NCBI GenBank assembly: GCA_002382805.1
Contig: DGAD01000056.1
Location: 1 to 61,493, forward strand
Source of the DNA: Clostridiales bacterium UBA4039
GTDB lineage: Bacteria > Bacillota > Clostridia > Lachnospirales > Vallitaleaceae
Reading direction: 5' to 3'
DNA: 61,493 nt
Part shown: piece after piece, positions 1 through 8,819 of the stretch
Numbering within the stretch: the stretch's first letter is position 1
Layout: each line of letters starts with the position of its first letter
Made by a program: the position numbers and the translations under genes
The notes under the pieces: generated by a model
The model's input: the letters and a program-made list of their open reading frames with translations, nothing else
The model's database searches: none
Told to the model about the DNA's origin: nothing

Positions 1-24
1 ATTATAGAACCATAATTAAAAACC

Positions 25-71
25 AAAGGGTCTATGTATCGCCAGCAAGACTGGCGATACATAGACCCTTT
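25..71 (-). terminator. Strong intrinsic terminator after the carboxypeptidase gene
   Basis: A perfect 21-bp stem (25-45 with 51-71) encloses a 5-base loop. On the minus strand it is followed by a T-rich tract (complement of 12-22), so it should end transcription of the dacA-like gene. On the plus strand it is followed by TTATT, so it may act in both directions. Confidence 0.85.
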
Positions 72-134
72 ATTATGTGATTTTTAATCATGGGATTGAA
101 AATTTTACCTCAGGGATGATGATATCAAAATGCA

Positions 135-1442
135 TTAAACAATTTTTATGACAAGACCGATAAGTGCAAATACACCGATAAATACAAATAAAATAAGAGG
201 TTTCCATGGATTTTTTCCTATAGTTTCATGGGTGGCGTTTGAGTCACTGCCTGAATCAGCGGTTTCAGATAACGCACCGTCAGATAACCCATCGTCAATA
301 TTGTCTTGAACCTGATAAGAGACGGTCTTAATTCGAAGAGGTACTTGCATAAGCTCTTGGGCACCAATGGAGAGAACAACGCTTCCAAATAAATCATTGG
401 CCGATAATGCATTTTCAGAAAAAGTAGGAAGATCTAACGAATATACTAAATGTTCACGTTCAGCACTGACAGGTATACAAAGTTCAATATCTTCATTAAG
501 CATTAAATCTATAGTTCCAATGGACATGCCGTTATCTTGGATAGGCTGTGTTTGTAAAAAATCTGAAGCTAGAAGTGGTACGTGCTTATATTCATTAAAG
601 CCATAATCTAAAAGTTTAGCAGTATCAGCATAGAGGTCGTTGTATTCTGTACGCATAATCACAGCGATTAGGGTACGAGACCTCTGTCGAGCAACGGTTA
701 CGAGTGTGTTTTTGGATTGACTTGTGTAGCCGACTTTACCTGCGATGACATCGTCGCGATAAATGGACAGGTCATTTTTGGTGTTGAGCATCTTATGCTG
801 TTGATATAATAAACGTGTTTCGTCAGATTTATTGGTTATAGGTATTTCATAGGTGCTGTCAGCCATGATTTCTAAAAAATAAGGGTGGCGGATAAGTTCT
901 TTGGTAATAAGCGCCATGTCGTAAGCTGTGGTTTGGTGGGCTACATTAAAGAGGCCGTGGGGATTGGTAAAGTTCGTATGTATTGCACCTAAATCCTTGG
1001 CACGAGTGTTCATATCCTGAACAAATTTATCGATGCTTTGACTCGTTTTTTCAGCTAAGCCATTGGCAACTTCATTGGCGGACATAAGCAATAAGCCATG
1101 TAGGGCATCATTGACTGTCAAGACTTCGCCTGGATGAATACCAATGCGGCTTCCACCATTATCCACGCTGTCAATGGCGGCTTCGCTAAAGGTAATGGTA
1201 TCATCAGGATCCAAAGTTTCTATGGCTAATAATGCTGTCATCAGCTTAGTGATACTGGCAGGGTACATGGATTTATCTGATTGCTTTTCAAATAGGACTT
1301 GACCGGTATCTCCGTCAATAAGCACGGCAGTCTCAGAACCTAATACAGGCTCGCTGGCAGTGACATGTGTAGCAAATAAAAAGGACCAAAGGCTAATGCA
1401 AATAGAAAACAAGATAAAGGTAGTGCGGGTATACTTTGACAT
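135..1442 (-). CDS. D-alanyl-D-alanine carboxypeptidase (PBP5/DacA family, peptidase S11)
   Basis: This exported penicillin-binding protein should trim the terminal D-Ala from peptidoglycan pentapeptides outside the membrane. The 435-residue product has an N-terminal signal peptide (about residues 1-29). It carries all three active-site motifs: SxxK with Ser63 and Lys66, SxN at Ser121-Asn123, and a KTG equivalent reading K-V-G at 236-238. A C-terminal hydrophobic segment (about 413-435) would anchor it to the membrane, as in PBP5-type enzymes. Length is typical. It stands alone, with a strong terminator downstream, and the start follows a TATAGGAG ribosome binding site. Which paralogue it is (vegetative DacA or sporulation DacF/DacB) cannot be decided from the sequence. 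Confidence 0.92.
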   Translation of the reverse strand: MSKYTRTTFILFSICISLWSFLFATHVTASEPVLGSETAVLIDGDTGQVLFEKQSDKSMYPASITKLMTALLAIETLDPDDTITFSEAAIDSVDNGGSRIGIHPGEVLTVNDALHGLLLMSANEVANGLAEKTSQSIDKFVQDMNTRAKDLGAIHTNFTNPHGLFNVAHQTTAYDMALITKELIRHPYFLEIMADSTYEIPITNKSDETRLLYQQHKMLNTKNDLSIYRDDVIAGKVGYTSQSKNTLVTVARQRSRTLIAVIMRTEYNDLYADTAKLLDYGFNEYKHVPLLASDFLQTQPIQDNGMSIGTIDLMLNEDIELCIPVSAEREHLVYSLDLPTFSENALSANDLFGSVVLSIGAQELMQVPLRIKTVSYQVQDNIDDGLSDGALSETADSGSDSNATHETIGKNPWKPLILFVFIGVFALIGLVIKIV

Positions 1443-1536
1443 GAGAAACTCCTATAGTATAAGTTTTGAGTGTAGTGTGTGACGCGTAAATAATAATATG
1501 GGTTATTTTATCATATTGTTGCTATAGACACCATAG

Positions 1537-3276
1537 TTATTTCATATCTATAAGAAGAATCATATCTGCCGTTAAAGAATTTAACTGATCATCTTCATAA
1601 TAAAGGTTGATGTTATTAGGTATAATTTTTAGACGTGCAGAAGTGTTTTCATTCTCATAGGAAGGTGCATCATAGGAAGCGGTATCAATAGAGATTAACA
1701 ATGTGTTTTGGTCATTGTATAGGTCATACTTCCCAAGATGTTCATTTGGCGACCATGACAAATGGTAGGAGGTATTGTCAATAACAAAGGAAGTTGGGGT
1801 TGTGGATGTATCCTCATCCAAAAAGTATGTAATAGAAAAATGTGTAAGATAGCTATAACCATCGAGTTCGAGAATTTTATCATATTCACGGTTGTAGTTA
1901 TAATAAAAACCGTTACCCGCTTTGTTAACTAACGGACGTTCATATGAACTAAATCCAAAAACCGTCTCAAAATCTTTATAATATACGAAATTTGCATCAA
2001 TCCAAGAGAATTCATTCAAAAAACCCATGCGATAGGCATATCTGGATAATGCAATAATTTGCATTTTTGAAGTTTCATCTAAATCTGGATTAGGTAGAAC
2101 GTTATCATCCACAAGCATAGCGTTTTCAAGGAGTATATCTTCTAATAGATTCATTTGGGTATATTTGCTCACGGTAAAAGCGTCAAAAGGCGGAAGGGAA
2201 GAGATCAAGGCGGATAACATAAAGCAAATAGCAATTATTCCAAAGTGCTTGGGTTGAAAAAAGCTAAAGATAATTCCGGTAACTAAGGCGAAAATGCCAT
2301 AAAGAATGACAAAATAGCGGCCATGTGTAATGCCAAGCTCATGAATTTTCATAATAGAAGCGATAAGCTGAAGTAAAACCAAAGGGATAAGGAGCTTAGG
2401 AAAAATACGATGGAATTGTCGGGCAAAGCCATTTTCAAAACTTACACTTAAAAGCAATACGCTAATGCCAATGATAGAATAGCTCACCAGCATAGGCTCG
2501 AAGAGGTTCTCAGTCCAAAAATCCCCTCGAATATTTAAGCCAATATATATGAATAAAATAAATGTGAAAATAACAGTCAAAGGAATAATGATATATGAAA
2601 GTAAAGTTTCTAAAAAACGGGTGCCTTGAATAGCTTTTTCCAGAGGTTTTGGCAAAGTGGTGCCATAGTTTGGAATCAGTGAAAGGACAAAAAGTGGAGC
2701 GAAAAATAAGAAAACAAAGGTAGTAAAATGCATATAGAGATTTTCGTCAATGCTAAAAAGAAGAGTATCAATAGCTGCGATAATTAAAGCGAGGCCTAAA
2801 AACAACACGCCAGAAAAAAACAAAGACATAGCCAGTGCTTTAAAACCATTCATAAAGGATTGATAAAAATAGGGCGCTTGCTTTGAGAGGGTTGCAATCC
2901 AAAGAAAGCAGATATATAATCCAAAGGATAAAACAGCTGTACGAATCCAATCAGAAGATGGCAAGTGATCTTGGCTACGGATCATAAGATAGTAGCCAAA
3001 GGTAAGAAATATTCCCAAGACATAGAGTAACCAAGGTTTAAAATATGTCGGTAGCGAAAAGGTTTCGCTTAGTCTACGAATATTGATAGATAGGAAAAAA
3101 CCAATAATGAGTGCTGCAAAAAGCTGGTCGTATAGGATGCGTTGATCGTTAATGTTTTCGATAGCTAAAAAGCGGATGAGTACAATAGCAATTAAATATA
3201 TCGTTGAAATAGGATATCTTGTAACCGTATCTGTTAGGGCGGTTAAATGTTCTTTGATAATAGTGTATAGTTTCAT
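1537..3276 (-). CDS. DUF4153-type polytopic membrane protein
   Basis: A 579-residue protein with roughly ten to twelve hydrophobic segments over residues 15-380, followed by a soluble C-terminal region of about 200 residues. The pattern matches DUF4153/DUF4173 membrane proteins, whose function is unknown. The frame stays open to 3393, but the ATG at 3276 is chosen because AAAGGA lies about 8 bases before it, while the upstream codons encode an unlikely extra hydrophobic stretch and overlap probable promoter sequence. It is transcribed divergently from the small gene at 3466. No catalytic motif is visible and I do not assign a function. Confidence 0.75.
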   Translation of the reverse strand: MKLYTIIKEHLTALTDTVTRYPISTIYLIAIVLIRFLAIENINDQRILYDQLFAALIIGFFLSINIRRLSETFSLPTYFKPWLLYVLGIFLTFGYYLMIRSQDHLPSSDWIRTAVLSFGLYICFLWIATLSKQAPYFYQSFMNGFKALAMSLFFSGVLFLGLALIIAAIDTLLFSIDENLYMHFTTFVFLFFAPLFVLSLIPNYGTTLPKPLEKAIQGTRFLETLLSYIIIPLTVIFTFILFIYIGLNIRGDFWTENLFEPMLVSYSIIGISVLLLSVSFENGFARQFHRIFPKLLIPLVLLQLIASIMKIHELGITHGRYFVILYGIFALVTGIIFSFFQPKHFGIIAICFMLSALISSLPPFDAFTVSKYTQMNLLEDILLENAMLVDDNVLPNPDLDETSKMQIIALSRYAYRMGFLNEFSWIDANFVYYKDFETVFGFSSYERPLVNKAGNGFYYNYNREYDKILELDGYSYLTHFSITYFLDEDTSTTPTSFVIDNTSYHLSWSPNEHLGKYDLYNDQNTLLISIDTASYDAPSYENENTSARLKIIPNNINLYYEDDQLNSLTADMILLIDMK

Positions 3277-3425
3277 AGATATCATCCTTTCCCAAACAAT
3301 CAGATCATAATGAACGTATAATATAGAGTATATCTTTATAATAGCACAAAAAGGGATGACCGTTAATTTTATTTTCTTAAGGAATTTAACCATATTTTAT
3401 CTTTTTCTTAAGTTGTAAGTCATGC

Positions 3426-3431
3426 TATAAT
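3426..3431 (+). promoter_or_regulatory. Extended -10 promoter for the 3466-6832 gene set
   Basis: TATAAT at 3426-3431 is preceded by TGC, giving an extended -10 (TGnTATAAT). The -35 is poor. It lies 35 bases before the first start codon of the four-gene set. Confidence 0.5.
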
Positions 3432-3465
3432 ATAAGGAGAATATAATATCCTCTGAGGATAGGTG

Positions 3466-3789
3466 ATGGCGATGAAAGAGAAGGAGTTAAAAGAGTTATA
3501 TCGATATAATGAAGCCACGTTAAGTTATCATGTAGATATAACGCTTGATTTGTATAGAGATGTCTATAGTGAGTGGGATTATTCACCCTTTACAAATCGA
3601 GATTTAGATGATGATTTATTAGATTATCTTATGGAATGTTCCTATGAGATTGGATTATCGCGTCGACTGGTGGCTTTGTGGGAAATCTTTACAATATGGT
3701 TTTTTAGTATTACGAAGTTAAATTACATGTTAAGGCATTATCGACGATTACAAAGTGTTGTTATTGAATATGTGTATCAGGATATCTAA
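3466..3789 (+). CDS. Small hypothetical protein heading the esterase/acyltransferase set
   Basis: A 107-residue protein that I do not recognise. The N-terminal half is acidic and probably helical; around residues 68-85 there is a hydrophobic, aromatic stretch (LVALWEIFTIWFF) that could associate with the membrane, followed by a basic C-terminal segment (RHYRRLQ). ATG 3466 is preferred because GAGG at 3455-3458 is 7 bases upstream; GTG 3463 and ATG 3472 are alternatives. The gap to the esterase start is 30 bases, so it is probably co-transcribed with it, which hints at a linked role. Confidence 0.65.
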   Translation: MAMKEKELKELYRYNEATLSYHVDITLDLYRDVYSEWDYSPFTNRDLDDDLLDYLMECSYEIGLSRRLVALWEIFTIWFFSITKLNYMLRHYRRLQSVVIEYVYQDI

Positions 3790-3819
3790 TTCCAACGACA
3801 GAAAGCTAGAGGATTAAAC

Positions 3820-4761
3820 ATGAAAAAAATTTATGACGTACATAAGGATTTTCGTTCAGCATTGTTTTTGACAACACCCACAAATTGGATTGCAGTCTGC
3901 TGGATTCGAATGTTGTATAAGTTGGGATGGTATTTTTATAACAAGCATAAAGAAGTACGGGTTACAGGGTATAAGATTGCCAGTACAGAGGGGAAAAAAA
4001 TAAAAGTACATGTCTATGAGCCGCCGGTTACGGTTAAAGAAAATCCGTGCCTGATTTATTATCATGGGGGTGGGTTTATGTTGTCGATATCGCCAAGAAT
4101 GCGCCGAAGAATGGAAGAGTATGCCATAGAAGCTGGATGTATCGTCGTCCTTGTTGATTATCGAGTGATGCCTTTGCATAGGTATCCAAAAGCCATTGAA
4201 GATGCATATTCAGCACTAACATGGGTTGAAGAACATGCCCAGATGTTAAAGATTGATATGGATAAGTTGGCTTTGGCAGGAGACAGCGCAGGTGGATTTT
4301 TAACAAGTATGACTACCCATAGAGCTGTAAAAAATGGAGGACCAAAGATATTAACACAACTTTTGATTTATCCCGTTATCGATAATAAGATGACAACCAA
4401 ATCTATGCGGGAGTACATAGACACACCCATTTGGAATGCCAAAAAAAACAAGGAAATGTGGAGAAAATATCTAAAAACGCTGAACGAAGGAGAGCATTTT
4501 GTGACGCCCTTGGACTATGAGGTGAATGCAGGTTTTCCAAAGACGTATATTGAAGTTGCCCAATATGACTGTTTAAGAGATGAAGCGGTTGAATATGGAC
4601 AAAAATTAAAAGCATCAGGAATACATGTAATAACAAAAGAAGTTAAAGGCGGAATTCATGGATATGATAACTTTGAGTTCAGCCCGGTCATACAAGAGTT
4701 AATGAAAGAACGTGTGCTGTATATGCGAAAGATATTTAATCAAACAGATACGATAGATTAG
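3820..4761 (+). CDS. Alpha/beta hydrolase of the hormone-sensitive-lipase (acetyl-esterase) family
   Basis: The predicted reaction is hydrolysis of short-chain esters in the cytoplasm. The 313-residue protein has the HGGG oxyanion motif at 82-85, nucleophile Ser156 in G-D-S-A-G, a probable catalytic Asp at 250 in the Y-D-x-L-R-D-E stretch, and His280 in G-I-H-G. Length and motif spacing match this family. AGAGGA precedes the ATG. It lies three bases upstream of an HxxxD acyltransferase-like gene, so an esterase and an ester-forming enzyme are probably made together. The natural substrate cannot be read from the sequence. Confidence 0.85.
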   Translation: MKKIYDVHKDFRSALFLTTPTNWIAVCWIRMLYKLGWYFYNKHKEVRVTGYKIASTEGKKIKVHVYEPPVTVKENPCLIYYHGGGFMLSISPRMRRRMEEYAIEAGCIVVLVDYRVMPLHRYPKAIEDAYSALTWVEEHAQMLKIDMDKLALAGDSAGGFLTSMTTHRAVKNGGPKILTQLLIYPVIDNKMTTKSMREYIDTPIWNAKKNKEMWRKYLKTLNEGEHFVTPLDYEVNAGFPKTYIEVAQYDCLRDEAVEYGQKLKASGIHVITKEVKGGIHGYDNFEFSPVIQELMKERVLYMRKIFNQTDTID

Positions 4762-4764
4762 GAA

Positions 4765-6069
4765 ATGAGTGAGTATATGCGAAAGAAAAAGAAAAAGGCA
4801 TGGTATAAACTGGATAATGCAGGAAAATTATATCCATCAATAGCCTCGACCCGAAGGTCAACGGTTTTTCGCCTTTCAGCCAAATTAAGCGAGGATATAT
4901 CTCCTGAGAGTTTACAAATAGCCCTTGAGAACACGATTGAACGCTTTCCATATTACAAGGTGAATTTAAAAAGAGGAATGTTTTGGTATTACTTTGAAGA
5001 AGCGCGCCATGTGCCAAAGATACAAAAGGAGACCCACTATCCGTGTATGTTTTTAAAGTTTAGAAAGAAAAAAACATTCCCTTTTCGTGTACTTTATTAT
5101 AAACATTATATACACTTTGAGATATCCCATAGTGTTGCCGATGGAACCGGGGCTATGAGTTTTTTGAAAACCCTTCTGATACAGTATATGAAAGTGCATT
5201 ATGGGATTTATTGTAAGCGGCTGGAGGGAGCCAAGGATGTTCATAAAAAGCCGCATCCTCAAGAAAGTGAAGATGCGTTTAAACGCTATTATGATCCGAG
5301 TATTCCGGTGCCAAGTCGCAATAAAAAAGCTATGCATTTTCCGTTTCCGCTCGTTGAAAAAGGGCGCTATATTTTTTTGACAGGAATTGTTCCGGTAAAA
5401 AAATTAAAAGAATTGTCCAAAGCATATTCGTGTACCATTACGCAGTTTATTACAGCGTTGTATTTTGAAGCGATTCAAGACTATATAAACCAGACAAAAA
5501 CATTGCAAAAACACCAAAAAGATAAGCGGATTGTGATTAATATTCCAGTCGATTTGCGCCAGCTATTTCCTTCGCAATCAATGAAAAATTTTTTTGTCAG
5601 TTTAACACCGGAGATTGATTTGCGACTGGGAACATATACTTTAGAAGAGCTCATTGTTTATCTAAAAGGATATATGCAATTACATTATACGAAAAAAAAT
5701 GTGAGTCGATATATTACTCGAAATGTAAAAAATGAACGGATATTATTTGTCCGTGCATTACCTTTATATTTTAAAAATTTGATTATGCCATATATCTACG
5801 TAAAATATGGTGAAAAAGGATATACGACCAGTGTGTCGAATCTTGGCTTAGTGCGCTTACCCGATGAAATTCAACCTTATGTCGAAGCGATTGAATTTTA
5901 TCCTGCGCCCAGCGAGGTCAATAAGATCAAGATGTGTCTTTGTTCATACAAAGACCATTGCTATATTAGTTTTGGCAAGACGATTAATTCGACAGAAATA
6001 GAAAAAATATTCTTTAGAAAATTACGTAAGTTAGGTGTTCCAATCCGCATTGAGACGAATCAAGATTAA
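4765..6069 (+). CDS. HxxxD acyltransferase / alcohol acetyltransferase-like protein
   Basis: A 434-residue protein with the H-S-V-A-D-G motif at 122-127, the catalytic HxxxD(G) signature shared by condensation domains, chloramphenicol/alcohol acetyltransferases and wax-ester synthases. A basic lysine-rich N-terminus (residues 6-11) precedes the domain. It probably transfers an acyl group to an alcohol or amine; donor and acceptor are unknown. The start is ambiguous: ATG 4765 has AGGA almost abutting it, while ATG 4777 has a long but possible spacing. It lies between the esterase and the DUF6320 gene with only short gaps, and its 3' end is 16 bases from the next start. Confidence 0.72.
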   Translation: MSEYMRKKKKKAWYKLDNAGKLYPSIASTRRSTVFRLSAKLSEDISPESLQIALENTIERFPYYKVNLKRGMFWYYFEEARHVPKIQKETHYPCMFLKFRKKKTFPFRVLYYKHYIHFEISHSVADGTGAMSFLKTLLIQYMKVHYGIYCKRLEGAKDVHKKPHPQESEDAFKRYYDPSIPVPSRNKKAMHFPFPLVEKGRYIFLTGIVPVKKLKELSKAYSCTITQFITALYFEAIQDYINQTKTLQKHQKDKRIVINIPVDLRQLFPSQSMKNFFVSLTPEIDLRLGTYTLEELIVYLKGYMQLHYTKKNVSRYITRNVKNERILFVRALPLYFKNLIMPYIYVKYGEKGYTTSVSNLGLVRLPDEIQPYVEAIEFYPAPSEVNKIKMCLCSYKDHCYISFGKTINSTEIEKIFFRKLRKLGVPIRIETNQD

Positions 6070-6085
6070 AAAAAGGAGTGAGAAT

Positions 6086-6832
6086 ATGGCCTATTGCCCA
6101 AAGTGTGGAGTGGAGGTCGATGACACGGTGAAAAGTTGCCCATTGTGTCAGTTTCCAATCCCAGACATCCATGCCTTTGATGAAGAAAGAGCCTATAAAG
6201 ATGATGAGACACCGGAAATTTTAAGAAAATATCCACAGGCATATAATATATATCAAGATTACCGTTTAAAAGTCAAAAACCAAATCTTTTTTGCAGTATT
6301 GATTGTTTTTGTCAGTGCAATTGTCATTATGTCAATGATCAAATTTTTCTATCCGGTGAGTGAGCCTATATTGCGCGTGGTTTTAGTGATTACCATATCG
6401 TTGGTATTTTATGTGTTTTTCTTGTTTGGATATTTACGACCGCTTTTAAACATCACAGGTTTGTTTTTAACAACATTGTATTTATCCTACGCGTTAGCAA
6501 AACTTAGTGGGGGACAAGTATGGTTTTTGGATTATGCCCTACCACTGAATATTTTGGTCTATGTCAATGTGATTTCGGCCTATTATATGTATAAAAAATC
6601 AAAAAATAAACGACACTTTGGTTTTTTTCCGACCTTTATAATTTTAACCATTGCCATTATATGTGTAGGTGTTGATGCTGTTGTGTCCATGAATATCCAG
6701 GGTGCCATTCGATTATCATGGTCCATTATTGTTGGTGTGGGATGTATATCGGTAGCTATAATTTTACAAATTGTTACTAGAAGTCTTACAGAGAGCATGC
6801 AAGAAGTTATTCGTCGACGCCTTCACTTGTAA
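6086..6832 (+). CDS. DUF6320-type membrane protein with N-terminal zinc ribbon
   Basis: A 248-residue protein that begins with a compact zinc ribbon, C-P-K-C at 4-7 and C-P-L-C at about 20-23. A charged linker follows, then about six transmembrane segments from residue 70 to 240. The layout matches DUF6320 proteins, which are commonly encoded next to alpha/beta hydrolases and acyltransferases in clostridia (recalled gene-neighbourhood knowledge, not searched). ATG 6086 is chosen because AAAGGAGTG lies directly upstream; the open frame back to 6035 overlaps the previous gene. Role unknown; it may anchor or sense the product of the two upstream enzymes. Confidence 0.75.
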   Translation: MAYCPKCGVEVDDTVKSCPLCQFPIPDIHAFDEERAYKDDETPEILRKYPQAYNIYQDYRLKVKNQIFFAVLIVFVSAIVIMSMIKFFYPVSEPILRVVLVITISLVFYVFFLFGYLRPLLNITGLFLTTLYLSYALAKLSGGQVWFLDYALPLNILVYVNVISAYYMYKKSKNKRHFGFFPTFIILTIAIICVGVDAVVSMNIQGAIRLSWSIIVGVGCISVAIILQIVTRSLTESMQEVIRRRLHL

Positions 6833-6848
6833 TCAGGCGAAGCAATGA

Positions 6849-6877
6849 TTGAATATAACGCGGTGATGTGATAAAAT
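6849..6877 (+). promoter_or_regulatory. Sigma-A-type promoter for trpB
   Basis: TTGAAT at 6849-6854, a 17-base spacer, then TAAAAT at 6872-6877, 36 bases before the trpB start. trpB is therefore likely to have its own promoter rather than reading through from the upstream set. Confidence 0.7.
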
Positions 6878-6912
6878 GAAGAAAAAATTTAACGATGTAG
6901 GAGGATTAGCTT

Positions 6913-8106
6913 ATGCCACATGAATTTGGAAGGTTCGGAGGACAATATGTTCCTGAACCGGTTATACAAGCACTTAAAGAACTGGAAGTAGCATATGATG
7001 AAGCAATCCAAGATGCTGAGTTCATCAAAGAATATAAGTATTATATGAAAGACTATGTTGGACGAGAAAACCCACTCTATTATGCACAAAACCTAACGAA
7101 GCGCTTAGGTGGAGCTAAGATATATCTAAAACGAGAAGATCTAAATCATACAGGCGCACATAAGATTAATAACGCCATCGGGCAGATTCTCCTAGCCAAA
7201 CGTATGGGCAAGAAAAAAGTCATCGCAGAGACCGGTGCCGGACAACATGGAGTAGCAACGGCGACAGCGGCGGCATTGTTTGATATGGAATGTGAGATTT
7301 TTATGGGCACAGAAGATATGGAGCGACAAGCGCTTAATGTCTTTCGTATGGAGCTGTTAGGTGCAAAAGTTGTATCTGTAACTTCGGGAACGCAGACGTT
7401 AAGTGATGCAGTAGATGCCGCCATAACATATTGGGTTGAAAATGTTGAAGATACATTTTACTTGTTAGGATCAGCAGTTGGCCCACATCCCTACCCGACC
7501 ATGGTGCGTGAATTCCAAAAAATAATTGGAGAAGAAGCATTGGAACAAATTCAACAAAAAGAAGGTCGTTTGCCGGATTACTGTATAGCATGTGTTGGCG
7601 GAGGAAGTAATGCCATTGGGTTGTTTAGTGCATTTGTTCCACATGCATCGGTTAAACTTATTGGGGTAGAAGCTGCTGGCTTAGGTGTAGATACAGATAA
7701 ACATGCTGCGACTATGGCAAAGGGAAAAGAAGGCGTTATTCATGGAATGAACACCATATTTATTCAAGATGAAAATGGTGGAATTAGTCCGGTGTATTCG
7801 ATTTCAGCAGGACTGGACTATCCTGGTGTAGGACCAGAACATGCCTATCTAAAAGATCAAGGGCGTGCAGAGTATGTTTCAGTCACAGACGAAGAAGCGG
7901 TCAAGGCTTTGTTGTATCTATCACAGGTGGAAGGAATTATTCCTGCAATAGAAAGTTCCCATGCAATTGCACATGTGATAAAATTTGCACCAACGCTGAG
8001 TCAAGAGCAAGTTATTATTGTCAATGTGTCAGGACGTGGAGACAAAGATGTTCAAGCTGTTGAGCAATATATTCAAAAACATCATTTAGCAATTCGTCAA
8101 AAATAG
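6913..8106 (+). CDS. trpB: Tryptophan synthase beta chain
   Basis: This PLP enzyme joins indole to L-serine to make L-tryptophan. The 397-residue protein has the pyridoxal-phosphate lysine Lys84 in H-K-I-N-N, the E-T-G-A-G-Q-H-G catalytic loop at 106-113 and the phosphate-binding G-G-G-S-N-A loop at 229-234. Length and motifs fit the standard TrpB1 class rather than TrpB2. GGAGG precedes the ATG. No trpA or other tryptophan gene lies within this window, so it is a stand-alone copy next to glpP. It may partner a distant TrpA or salvage external indole. Confidence 0.96.
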   Translation: MPHEFGRFGGQYVPEPVIQALKELEVAYDEAIQDAEFIKEYKYYMKDYVGRENPLYYAQNLTKRLGGAKIYLKREDLNHTGAHKINNAIGQILLAKRMGKKKVIAETGAGQHGVATATAAALFDMECEIFMGTEDMERQALNVFRMELLGAKVVSVTSGTQTLSDAVDAAITYWVENVEDTFYLLGSAVGPHPYPTMVREFQKIIGEEALEQIQQKEGRLPDYCIACVGGGSNAIGLFSAFVPHASVKLIGVEAAGLGVDTDKHAATMAKGKEGVIHGMNTIFIQDENGGISPVYSISAGLDYPGVGPEHAYLKDQGRAEYVSVTDEEAVKALLYLSQVEGIIPAIESSHAIAHVIKFAPTLSQEQVIIVNVSGRGDKDVQAVEQYIQKHHLAIRQK

Positions 8107-8151
8107 ATATTGAGAAAAGATGTAAAACATAAGGAAGGCCGGGGTTAATAG

Positions 8152-8721
8152 GTGGAAAAAACAACCGAAGTGAATAAGATACTTGATAATCCAATTATCG
8201 CAGCAGTATCCGATGGTGAGGGCATACAAGCGGCGATACAATCGCCGTGCGATGTAGTTTTTTTACTTGAATGCAATATTTTTAATGTGGGGAAGTGGGT
8301 AAGCCAGCTTCAAAGTGCAGGCAAAATTGTGTGCTTACATGTGGATCTGATTAAGGGGATTGCACATGATAGCATTGGATTAGAATATATAAAAGAAGTC
8401 GTCGGTGCAGATGGAATCATTACAACCAAAGCATCCATGATTCGACGGGCAAAAGACTTGGCGTTGATTACGGTGCAGCGAGTTTTTTTGCTGGATTCTA
8501 AATCTATTGATATGGGGGTTCGAACCATAAAAGAAAATAAACCCGATATCGTTGAAATTATGCCAGGCGTTATGCCAAAAGCTATTCGTCGAATGGCCCA
8601 GACGGTGTCGGCGCCAATCATTGCAGGCGGTTTGATTGATCAAAAAGAGGAGATTATTCAGTTGTTAGATGCAGGAGCCATGGCAGTATCAACAAGTTGT
8701 GAGAAACTATGGTATCAATAG
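8152..8721 (+). CDS. glpP: Glycerol-3-phosphate-responsive antiterminator
   Basis: GlpP binds glycerol-3-phosphate and, through the leader mRNA of glycerol genes, prevents early transcription termination. The 189-residue product is the usual length and shows the TIM-barrel-like pattern of the family, including the segments L-H-V-D-L-I-K-G-I, D-G-I-I-T-T-K and I-A-G-G-L-I. The start is GTG 8152 with a GGAAGG element about 13 bases upstream. It follows trpB by 45 bases with no obvious terminator, so it may share the trpB transcript. Its likely target, a promoter plus terminator before the glycerol-3-phosphate operon, is present at 37118-37229. Confidence 0.93.
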   Translation: MEKTTEVNKILDNPIIAAVSDGEGIQAAIQSPCDVVFLLECNIFNVGKWVSQLQSAGKIVCLHVDLIKGIAHDSIGLEYIKEVVGADGIITTKASMIRRAKDLALITVQRVFLLDSKSIDMGVRTIKENKPDIVEIMPGVMPKAIRRMAQTVSAPIIAGGLIDQKEEIIQLLDAGAMAVSTSCEKLWYQ

Positions 8722-8819
8722 AGGGTTGAATGAACATCGTATGACCTTAATGCTGTAACGGGTGCCTAAAAAGGAATTATACGTTATGATATTAACGATA
8801 AAATGAATGAGGTGATCGG

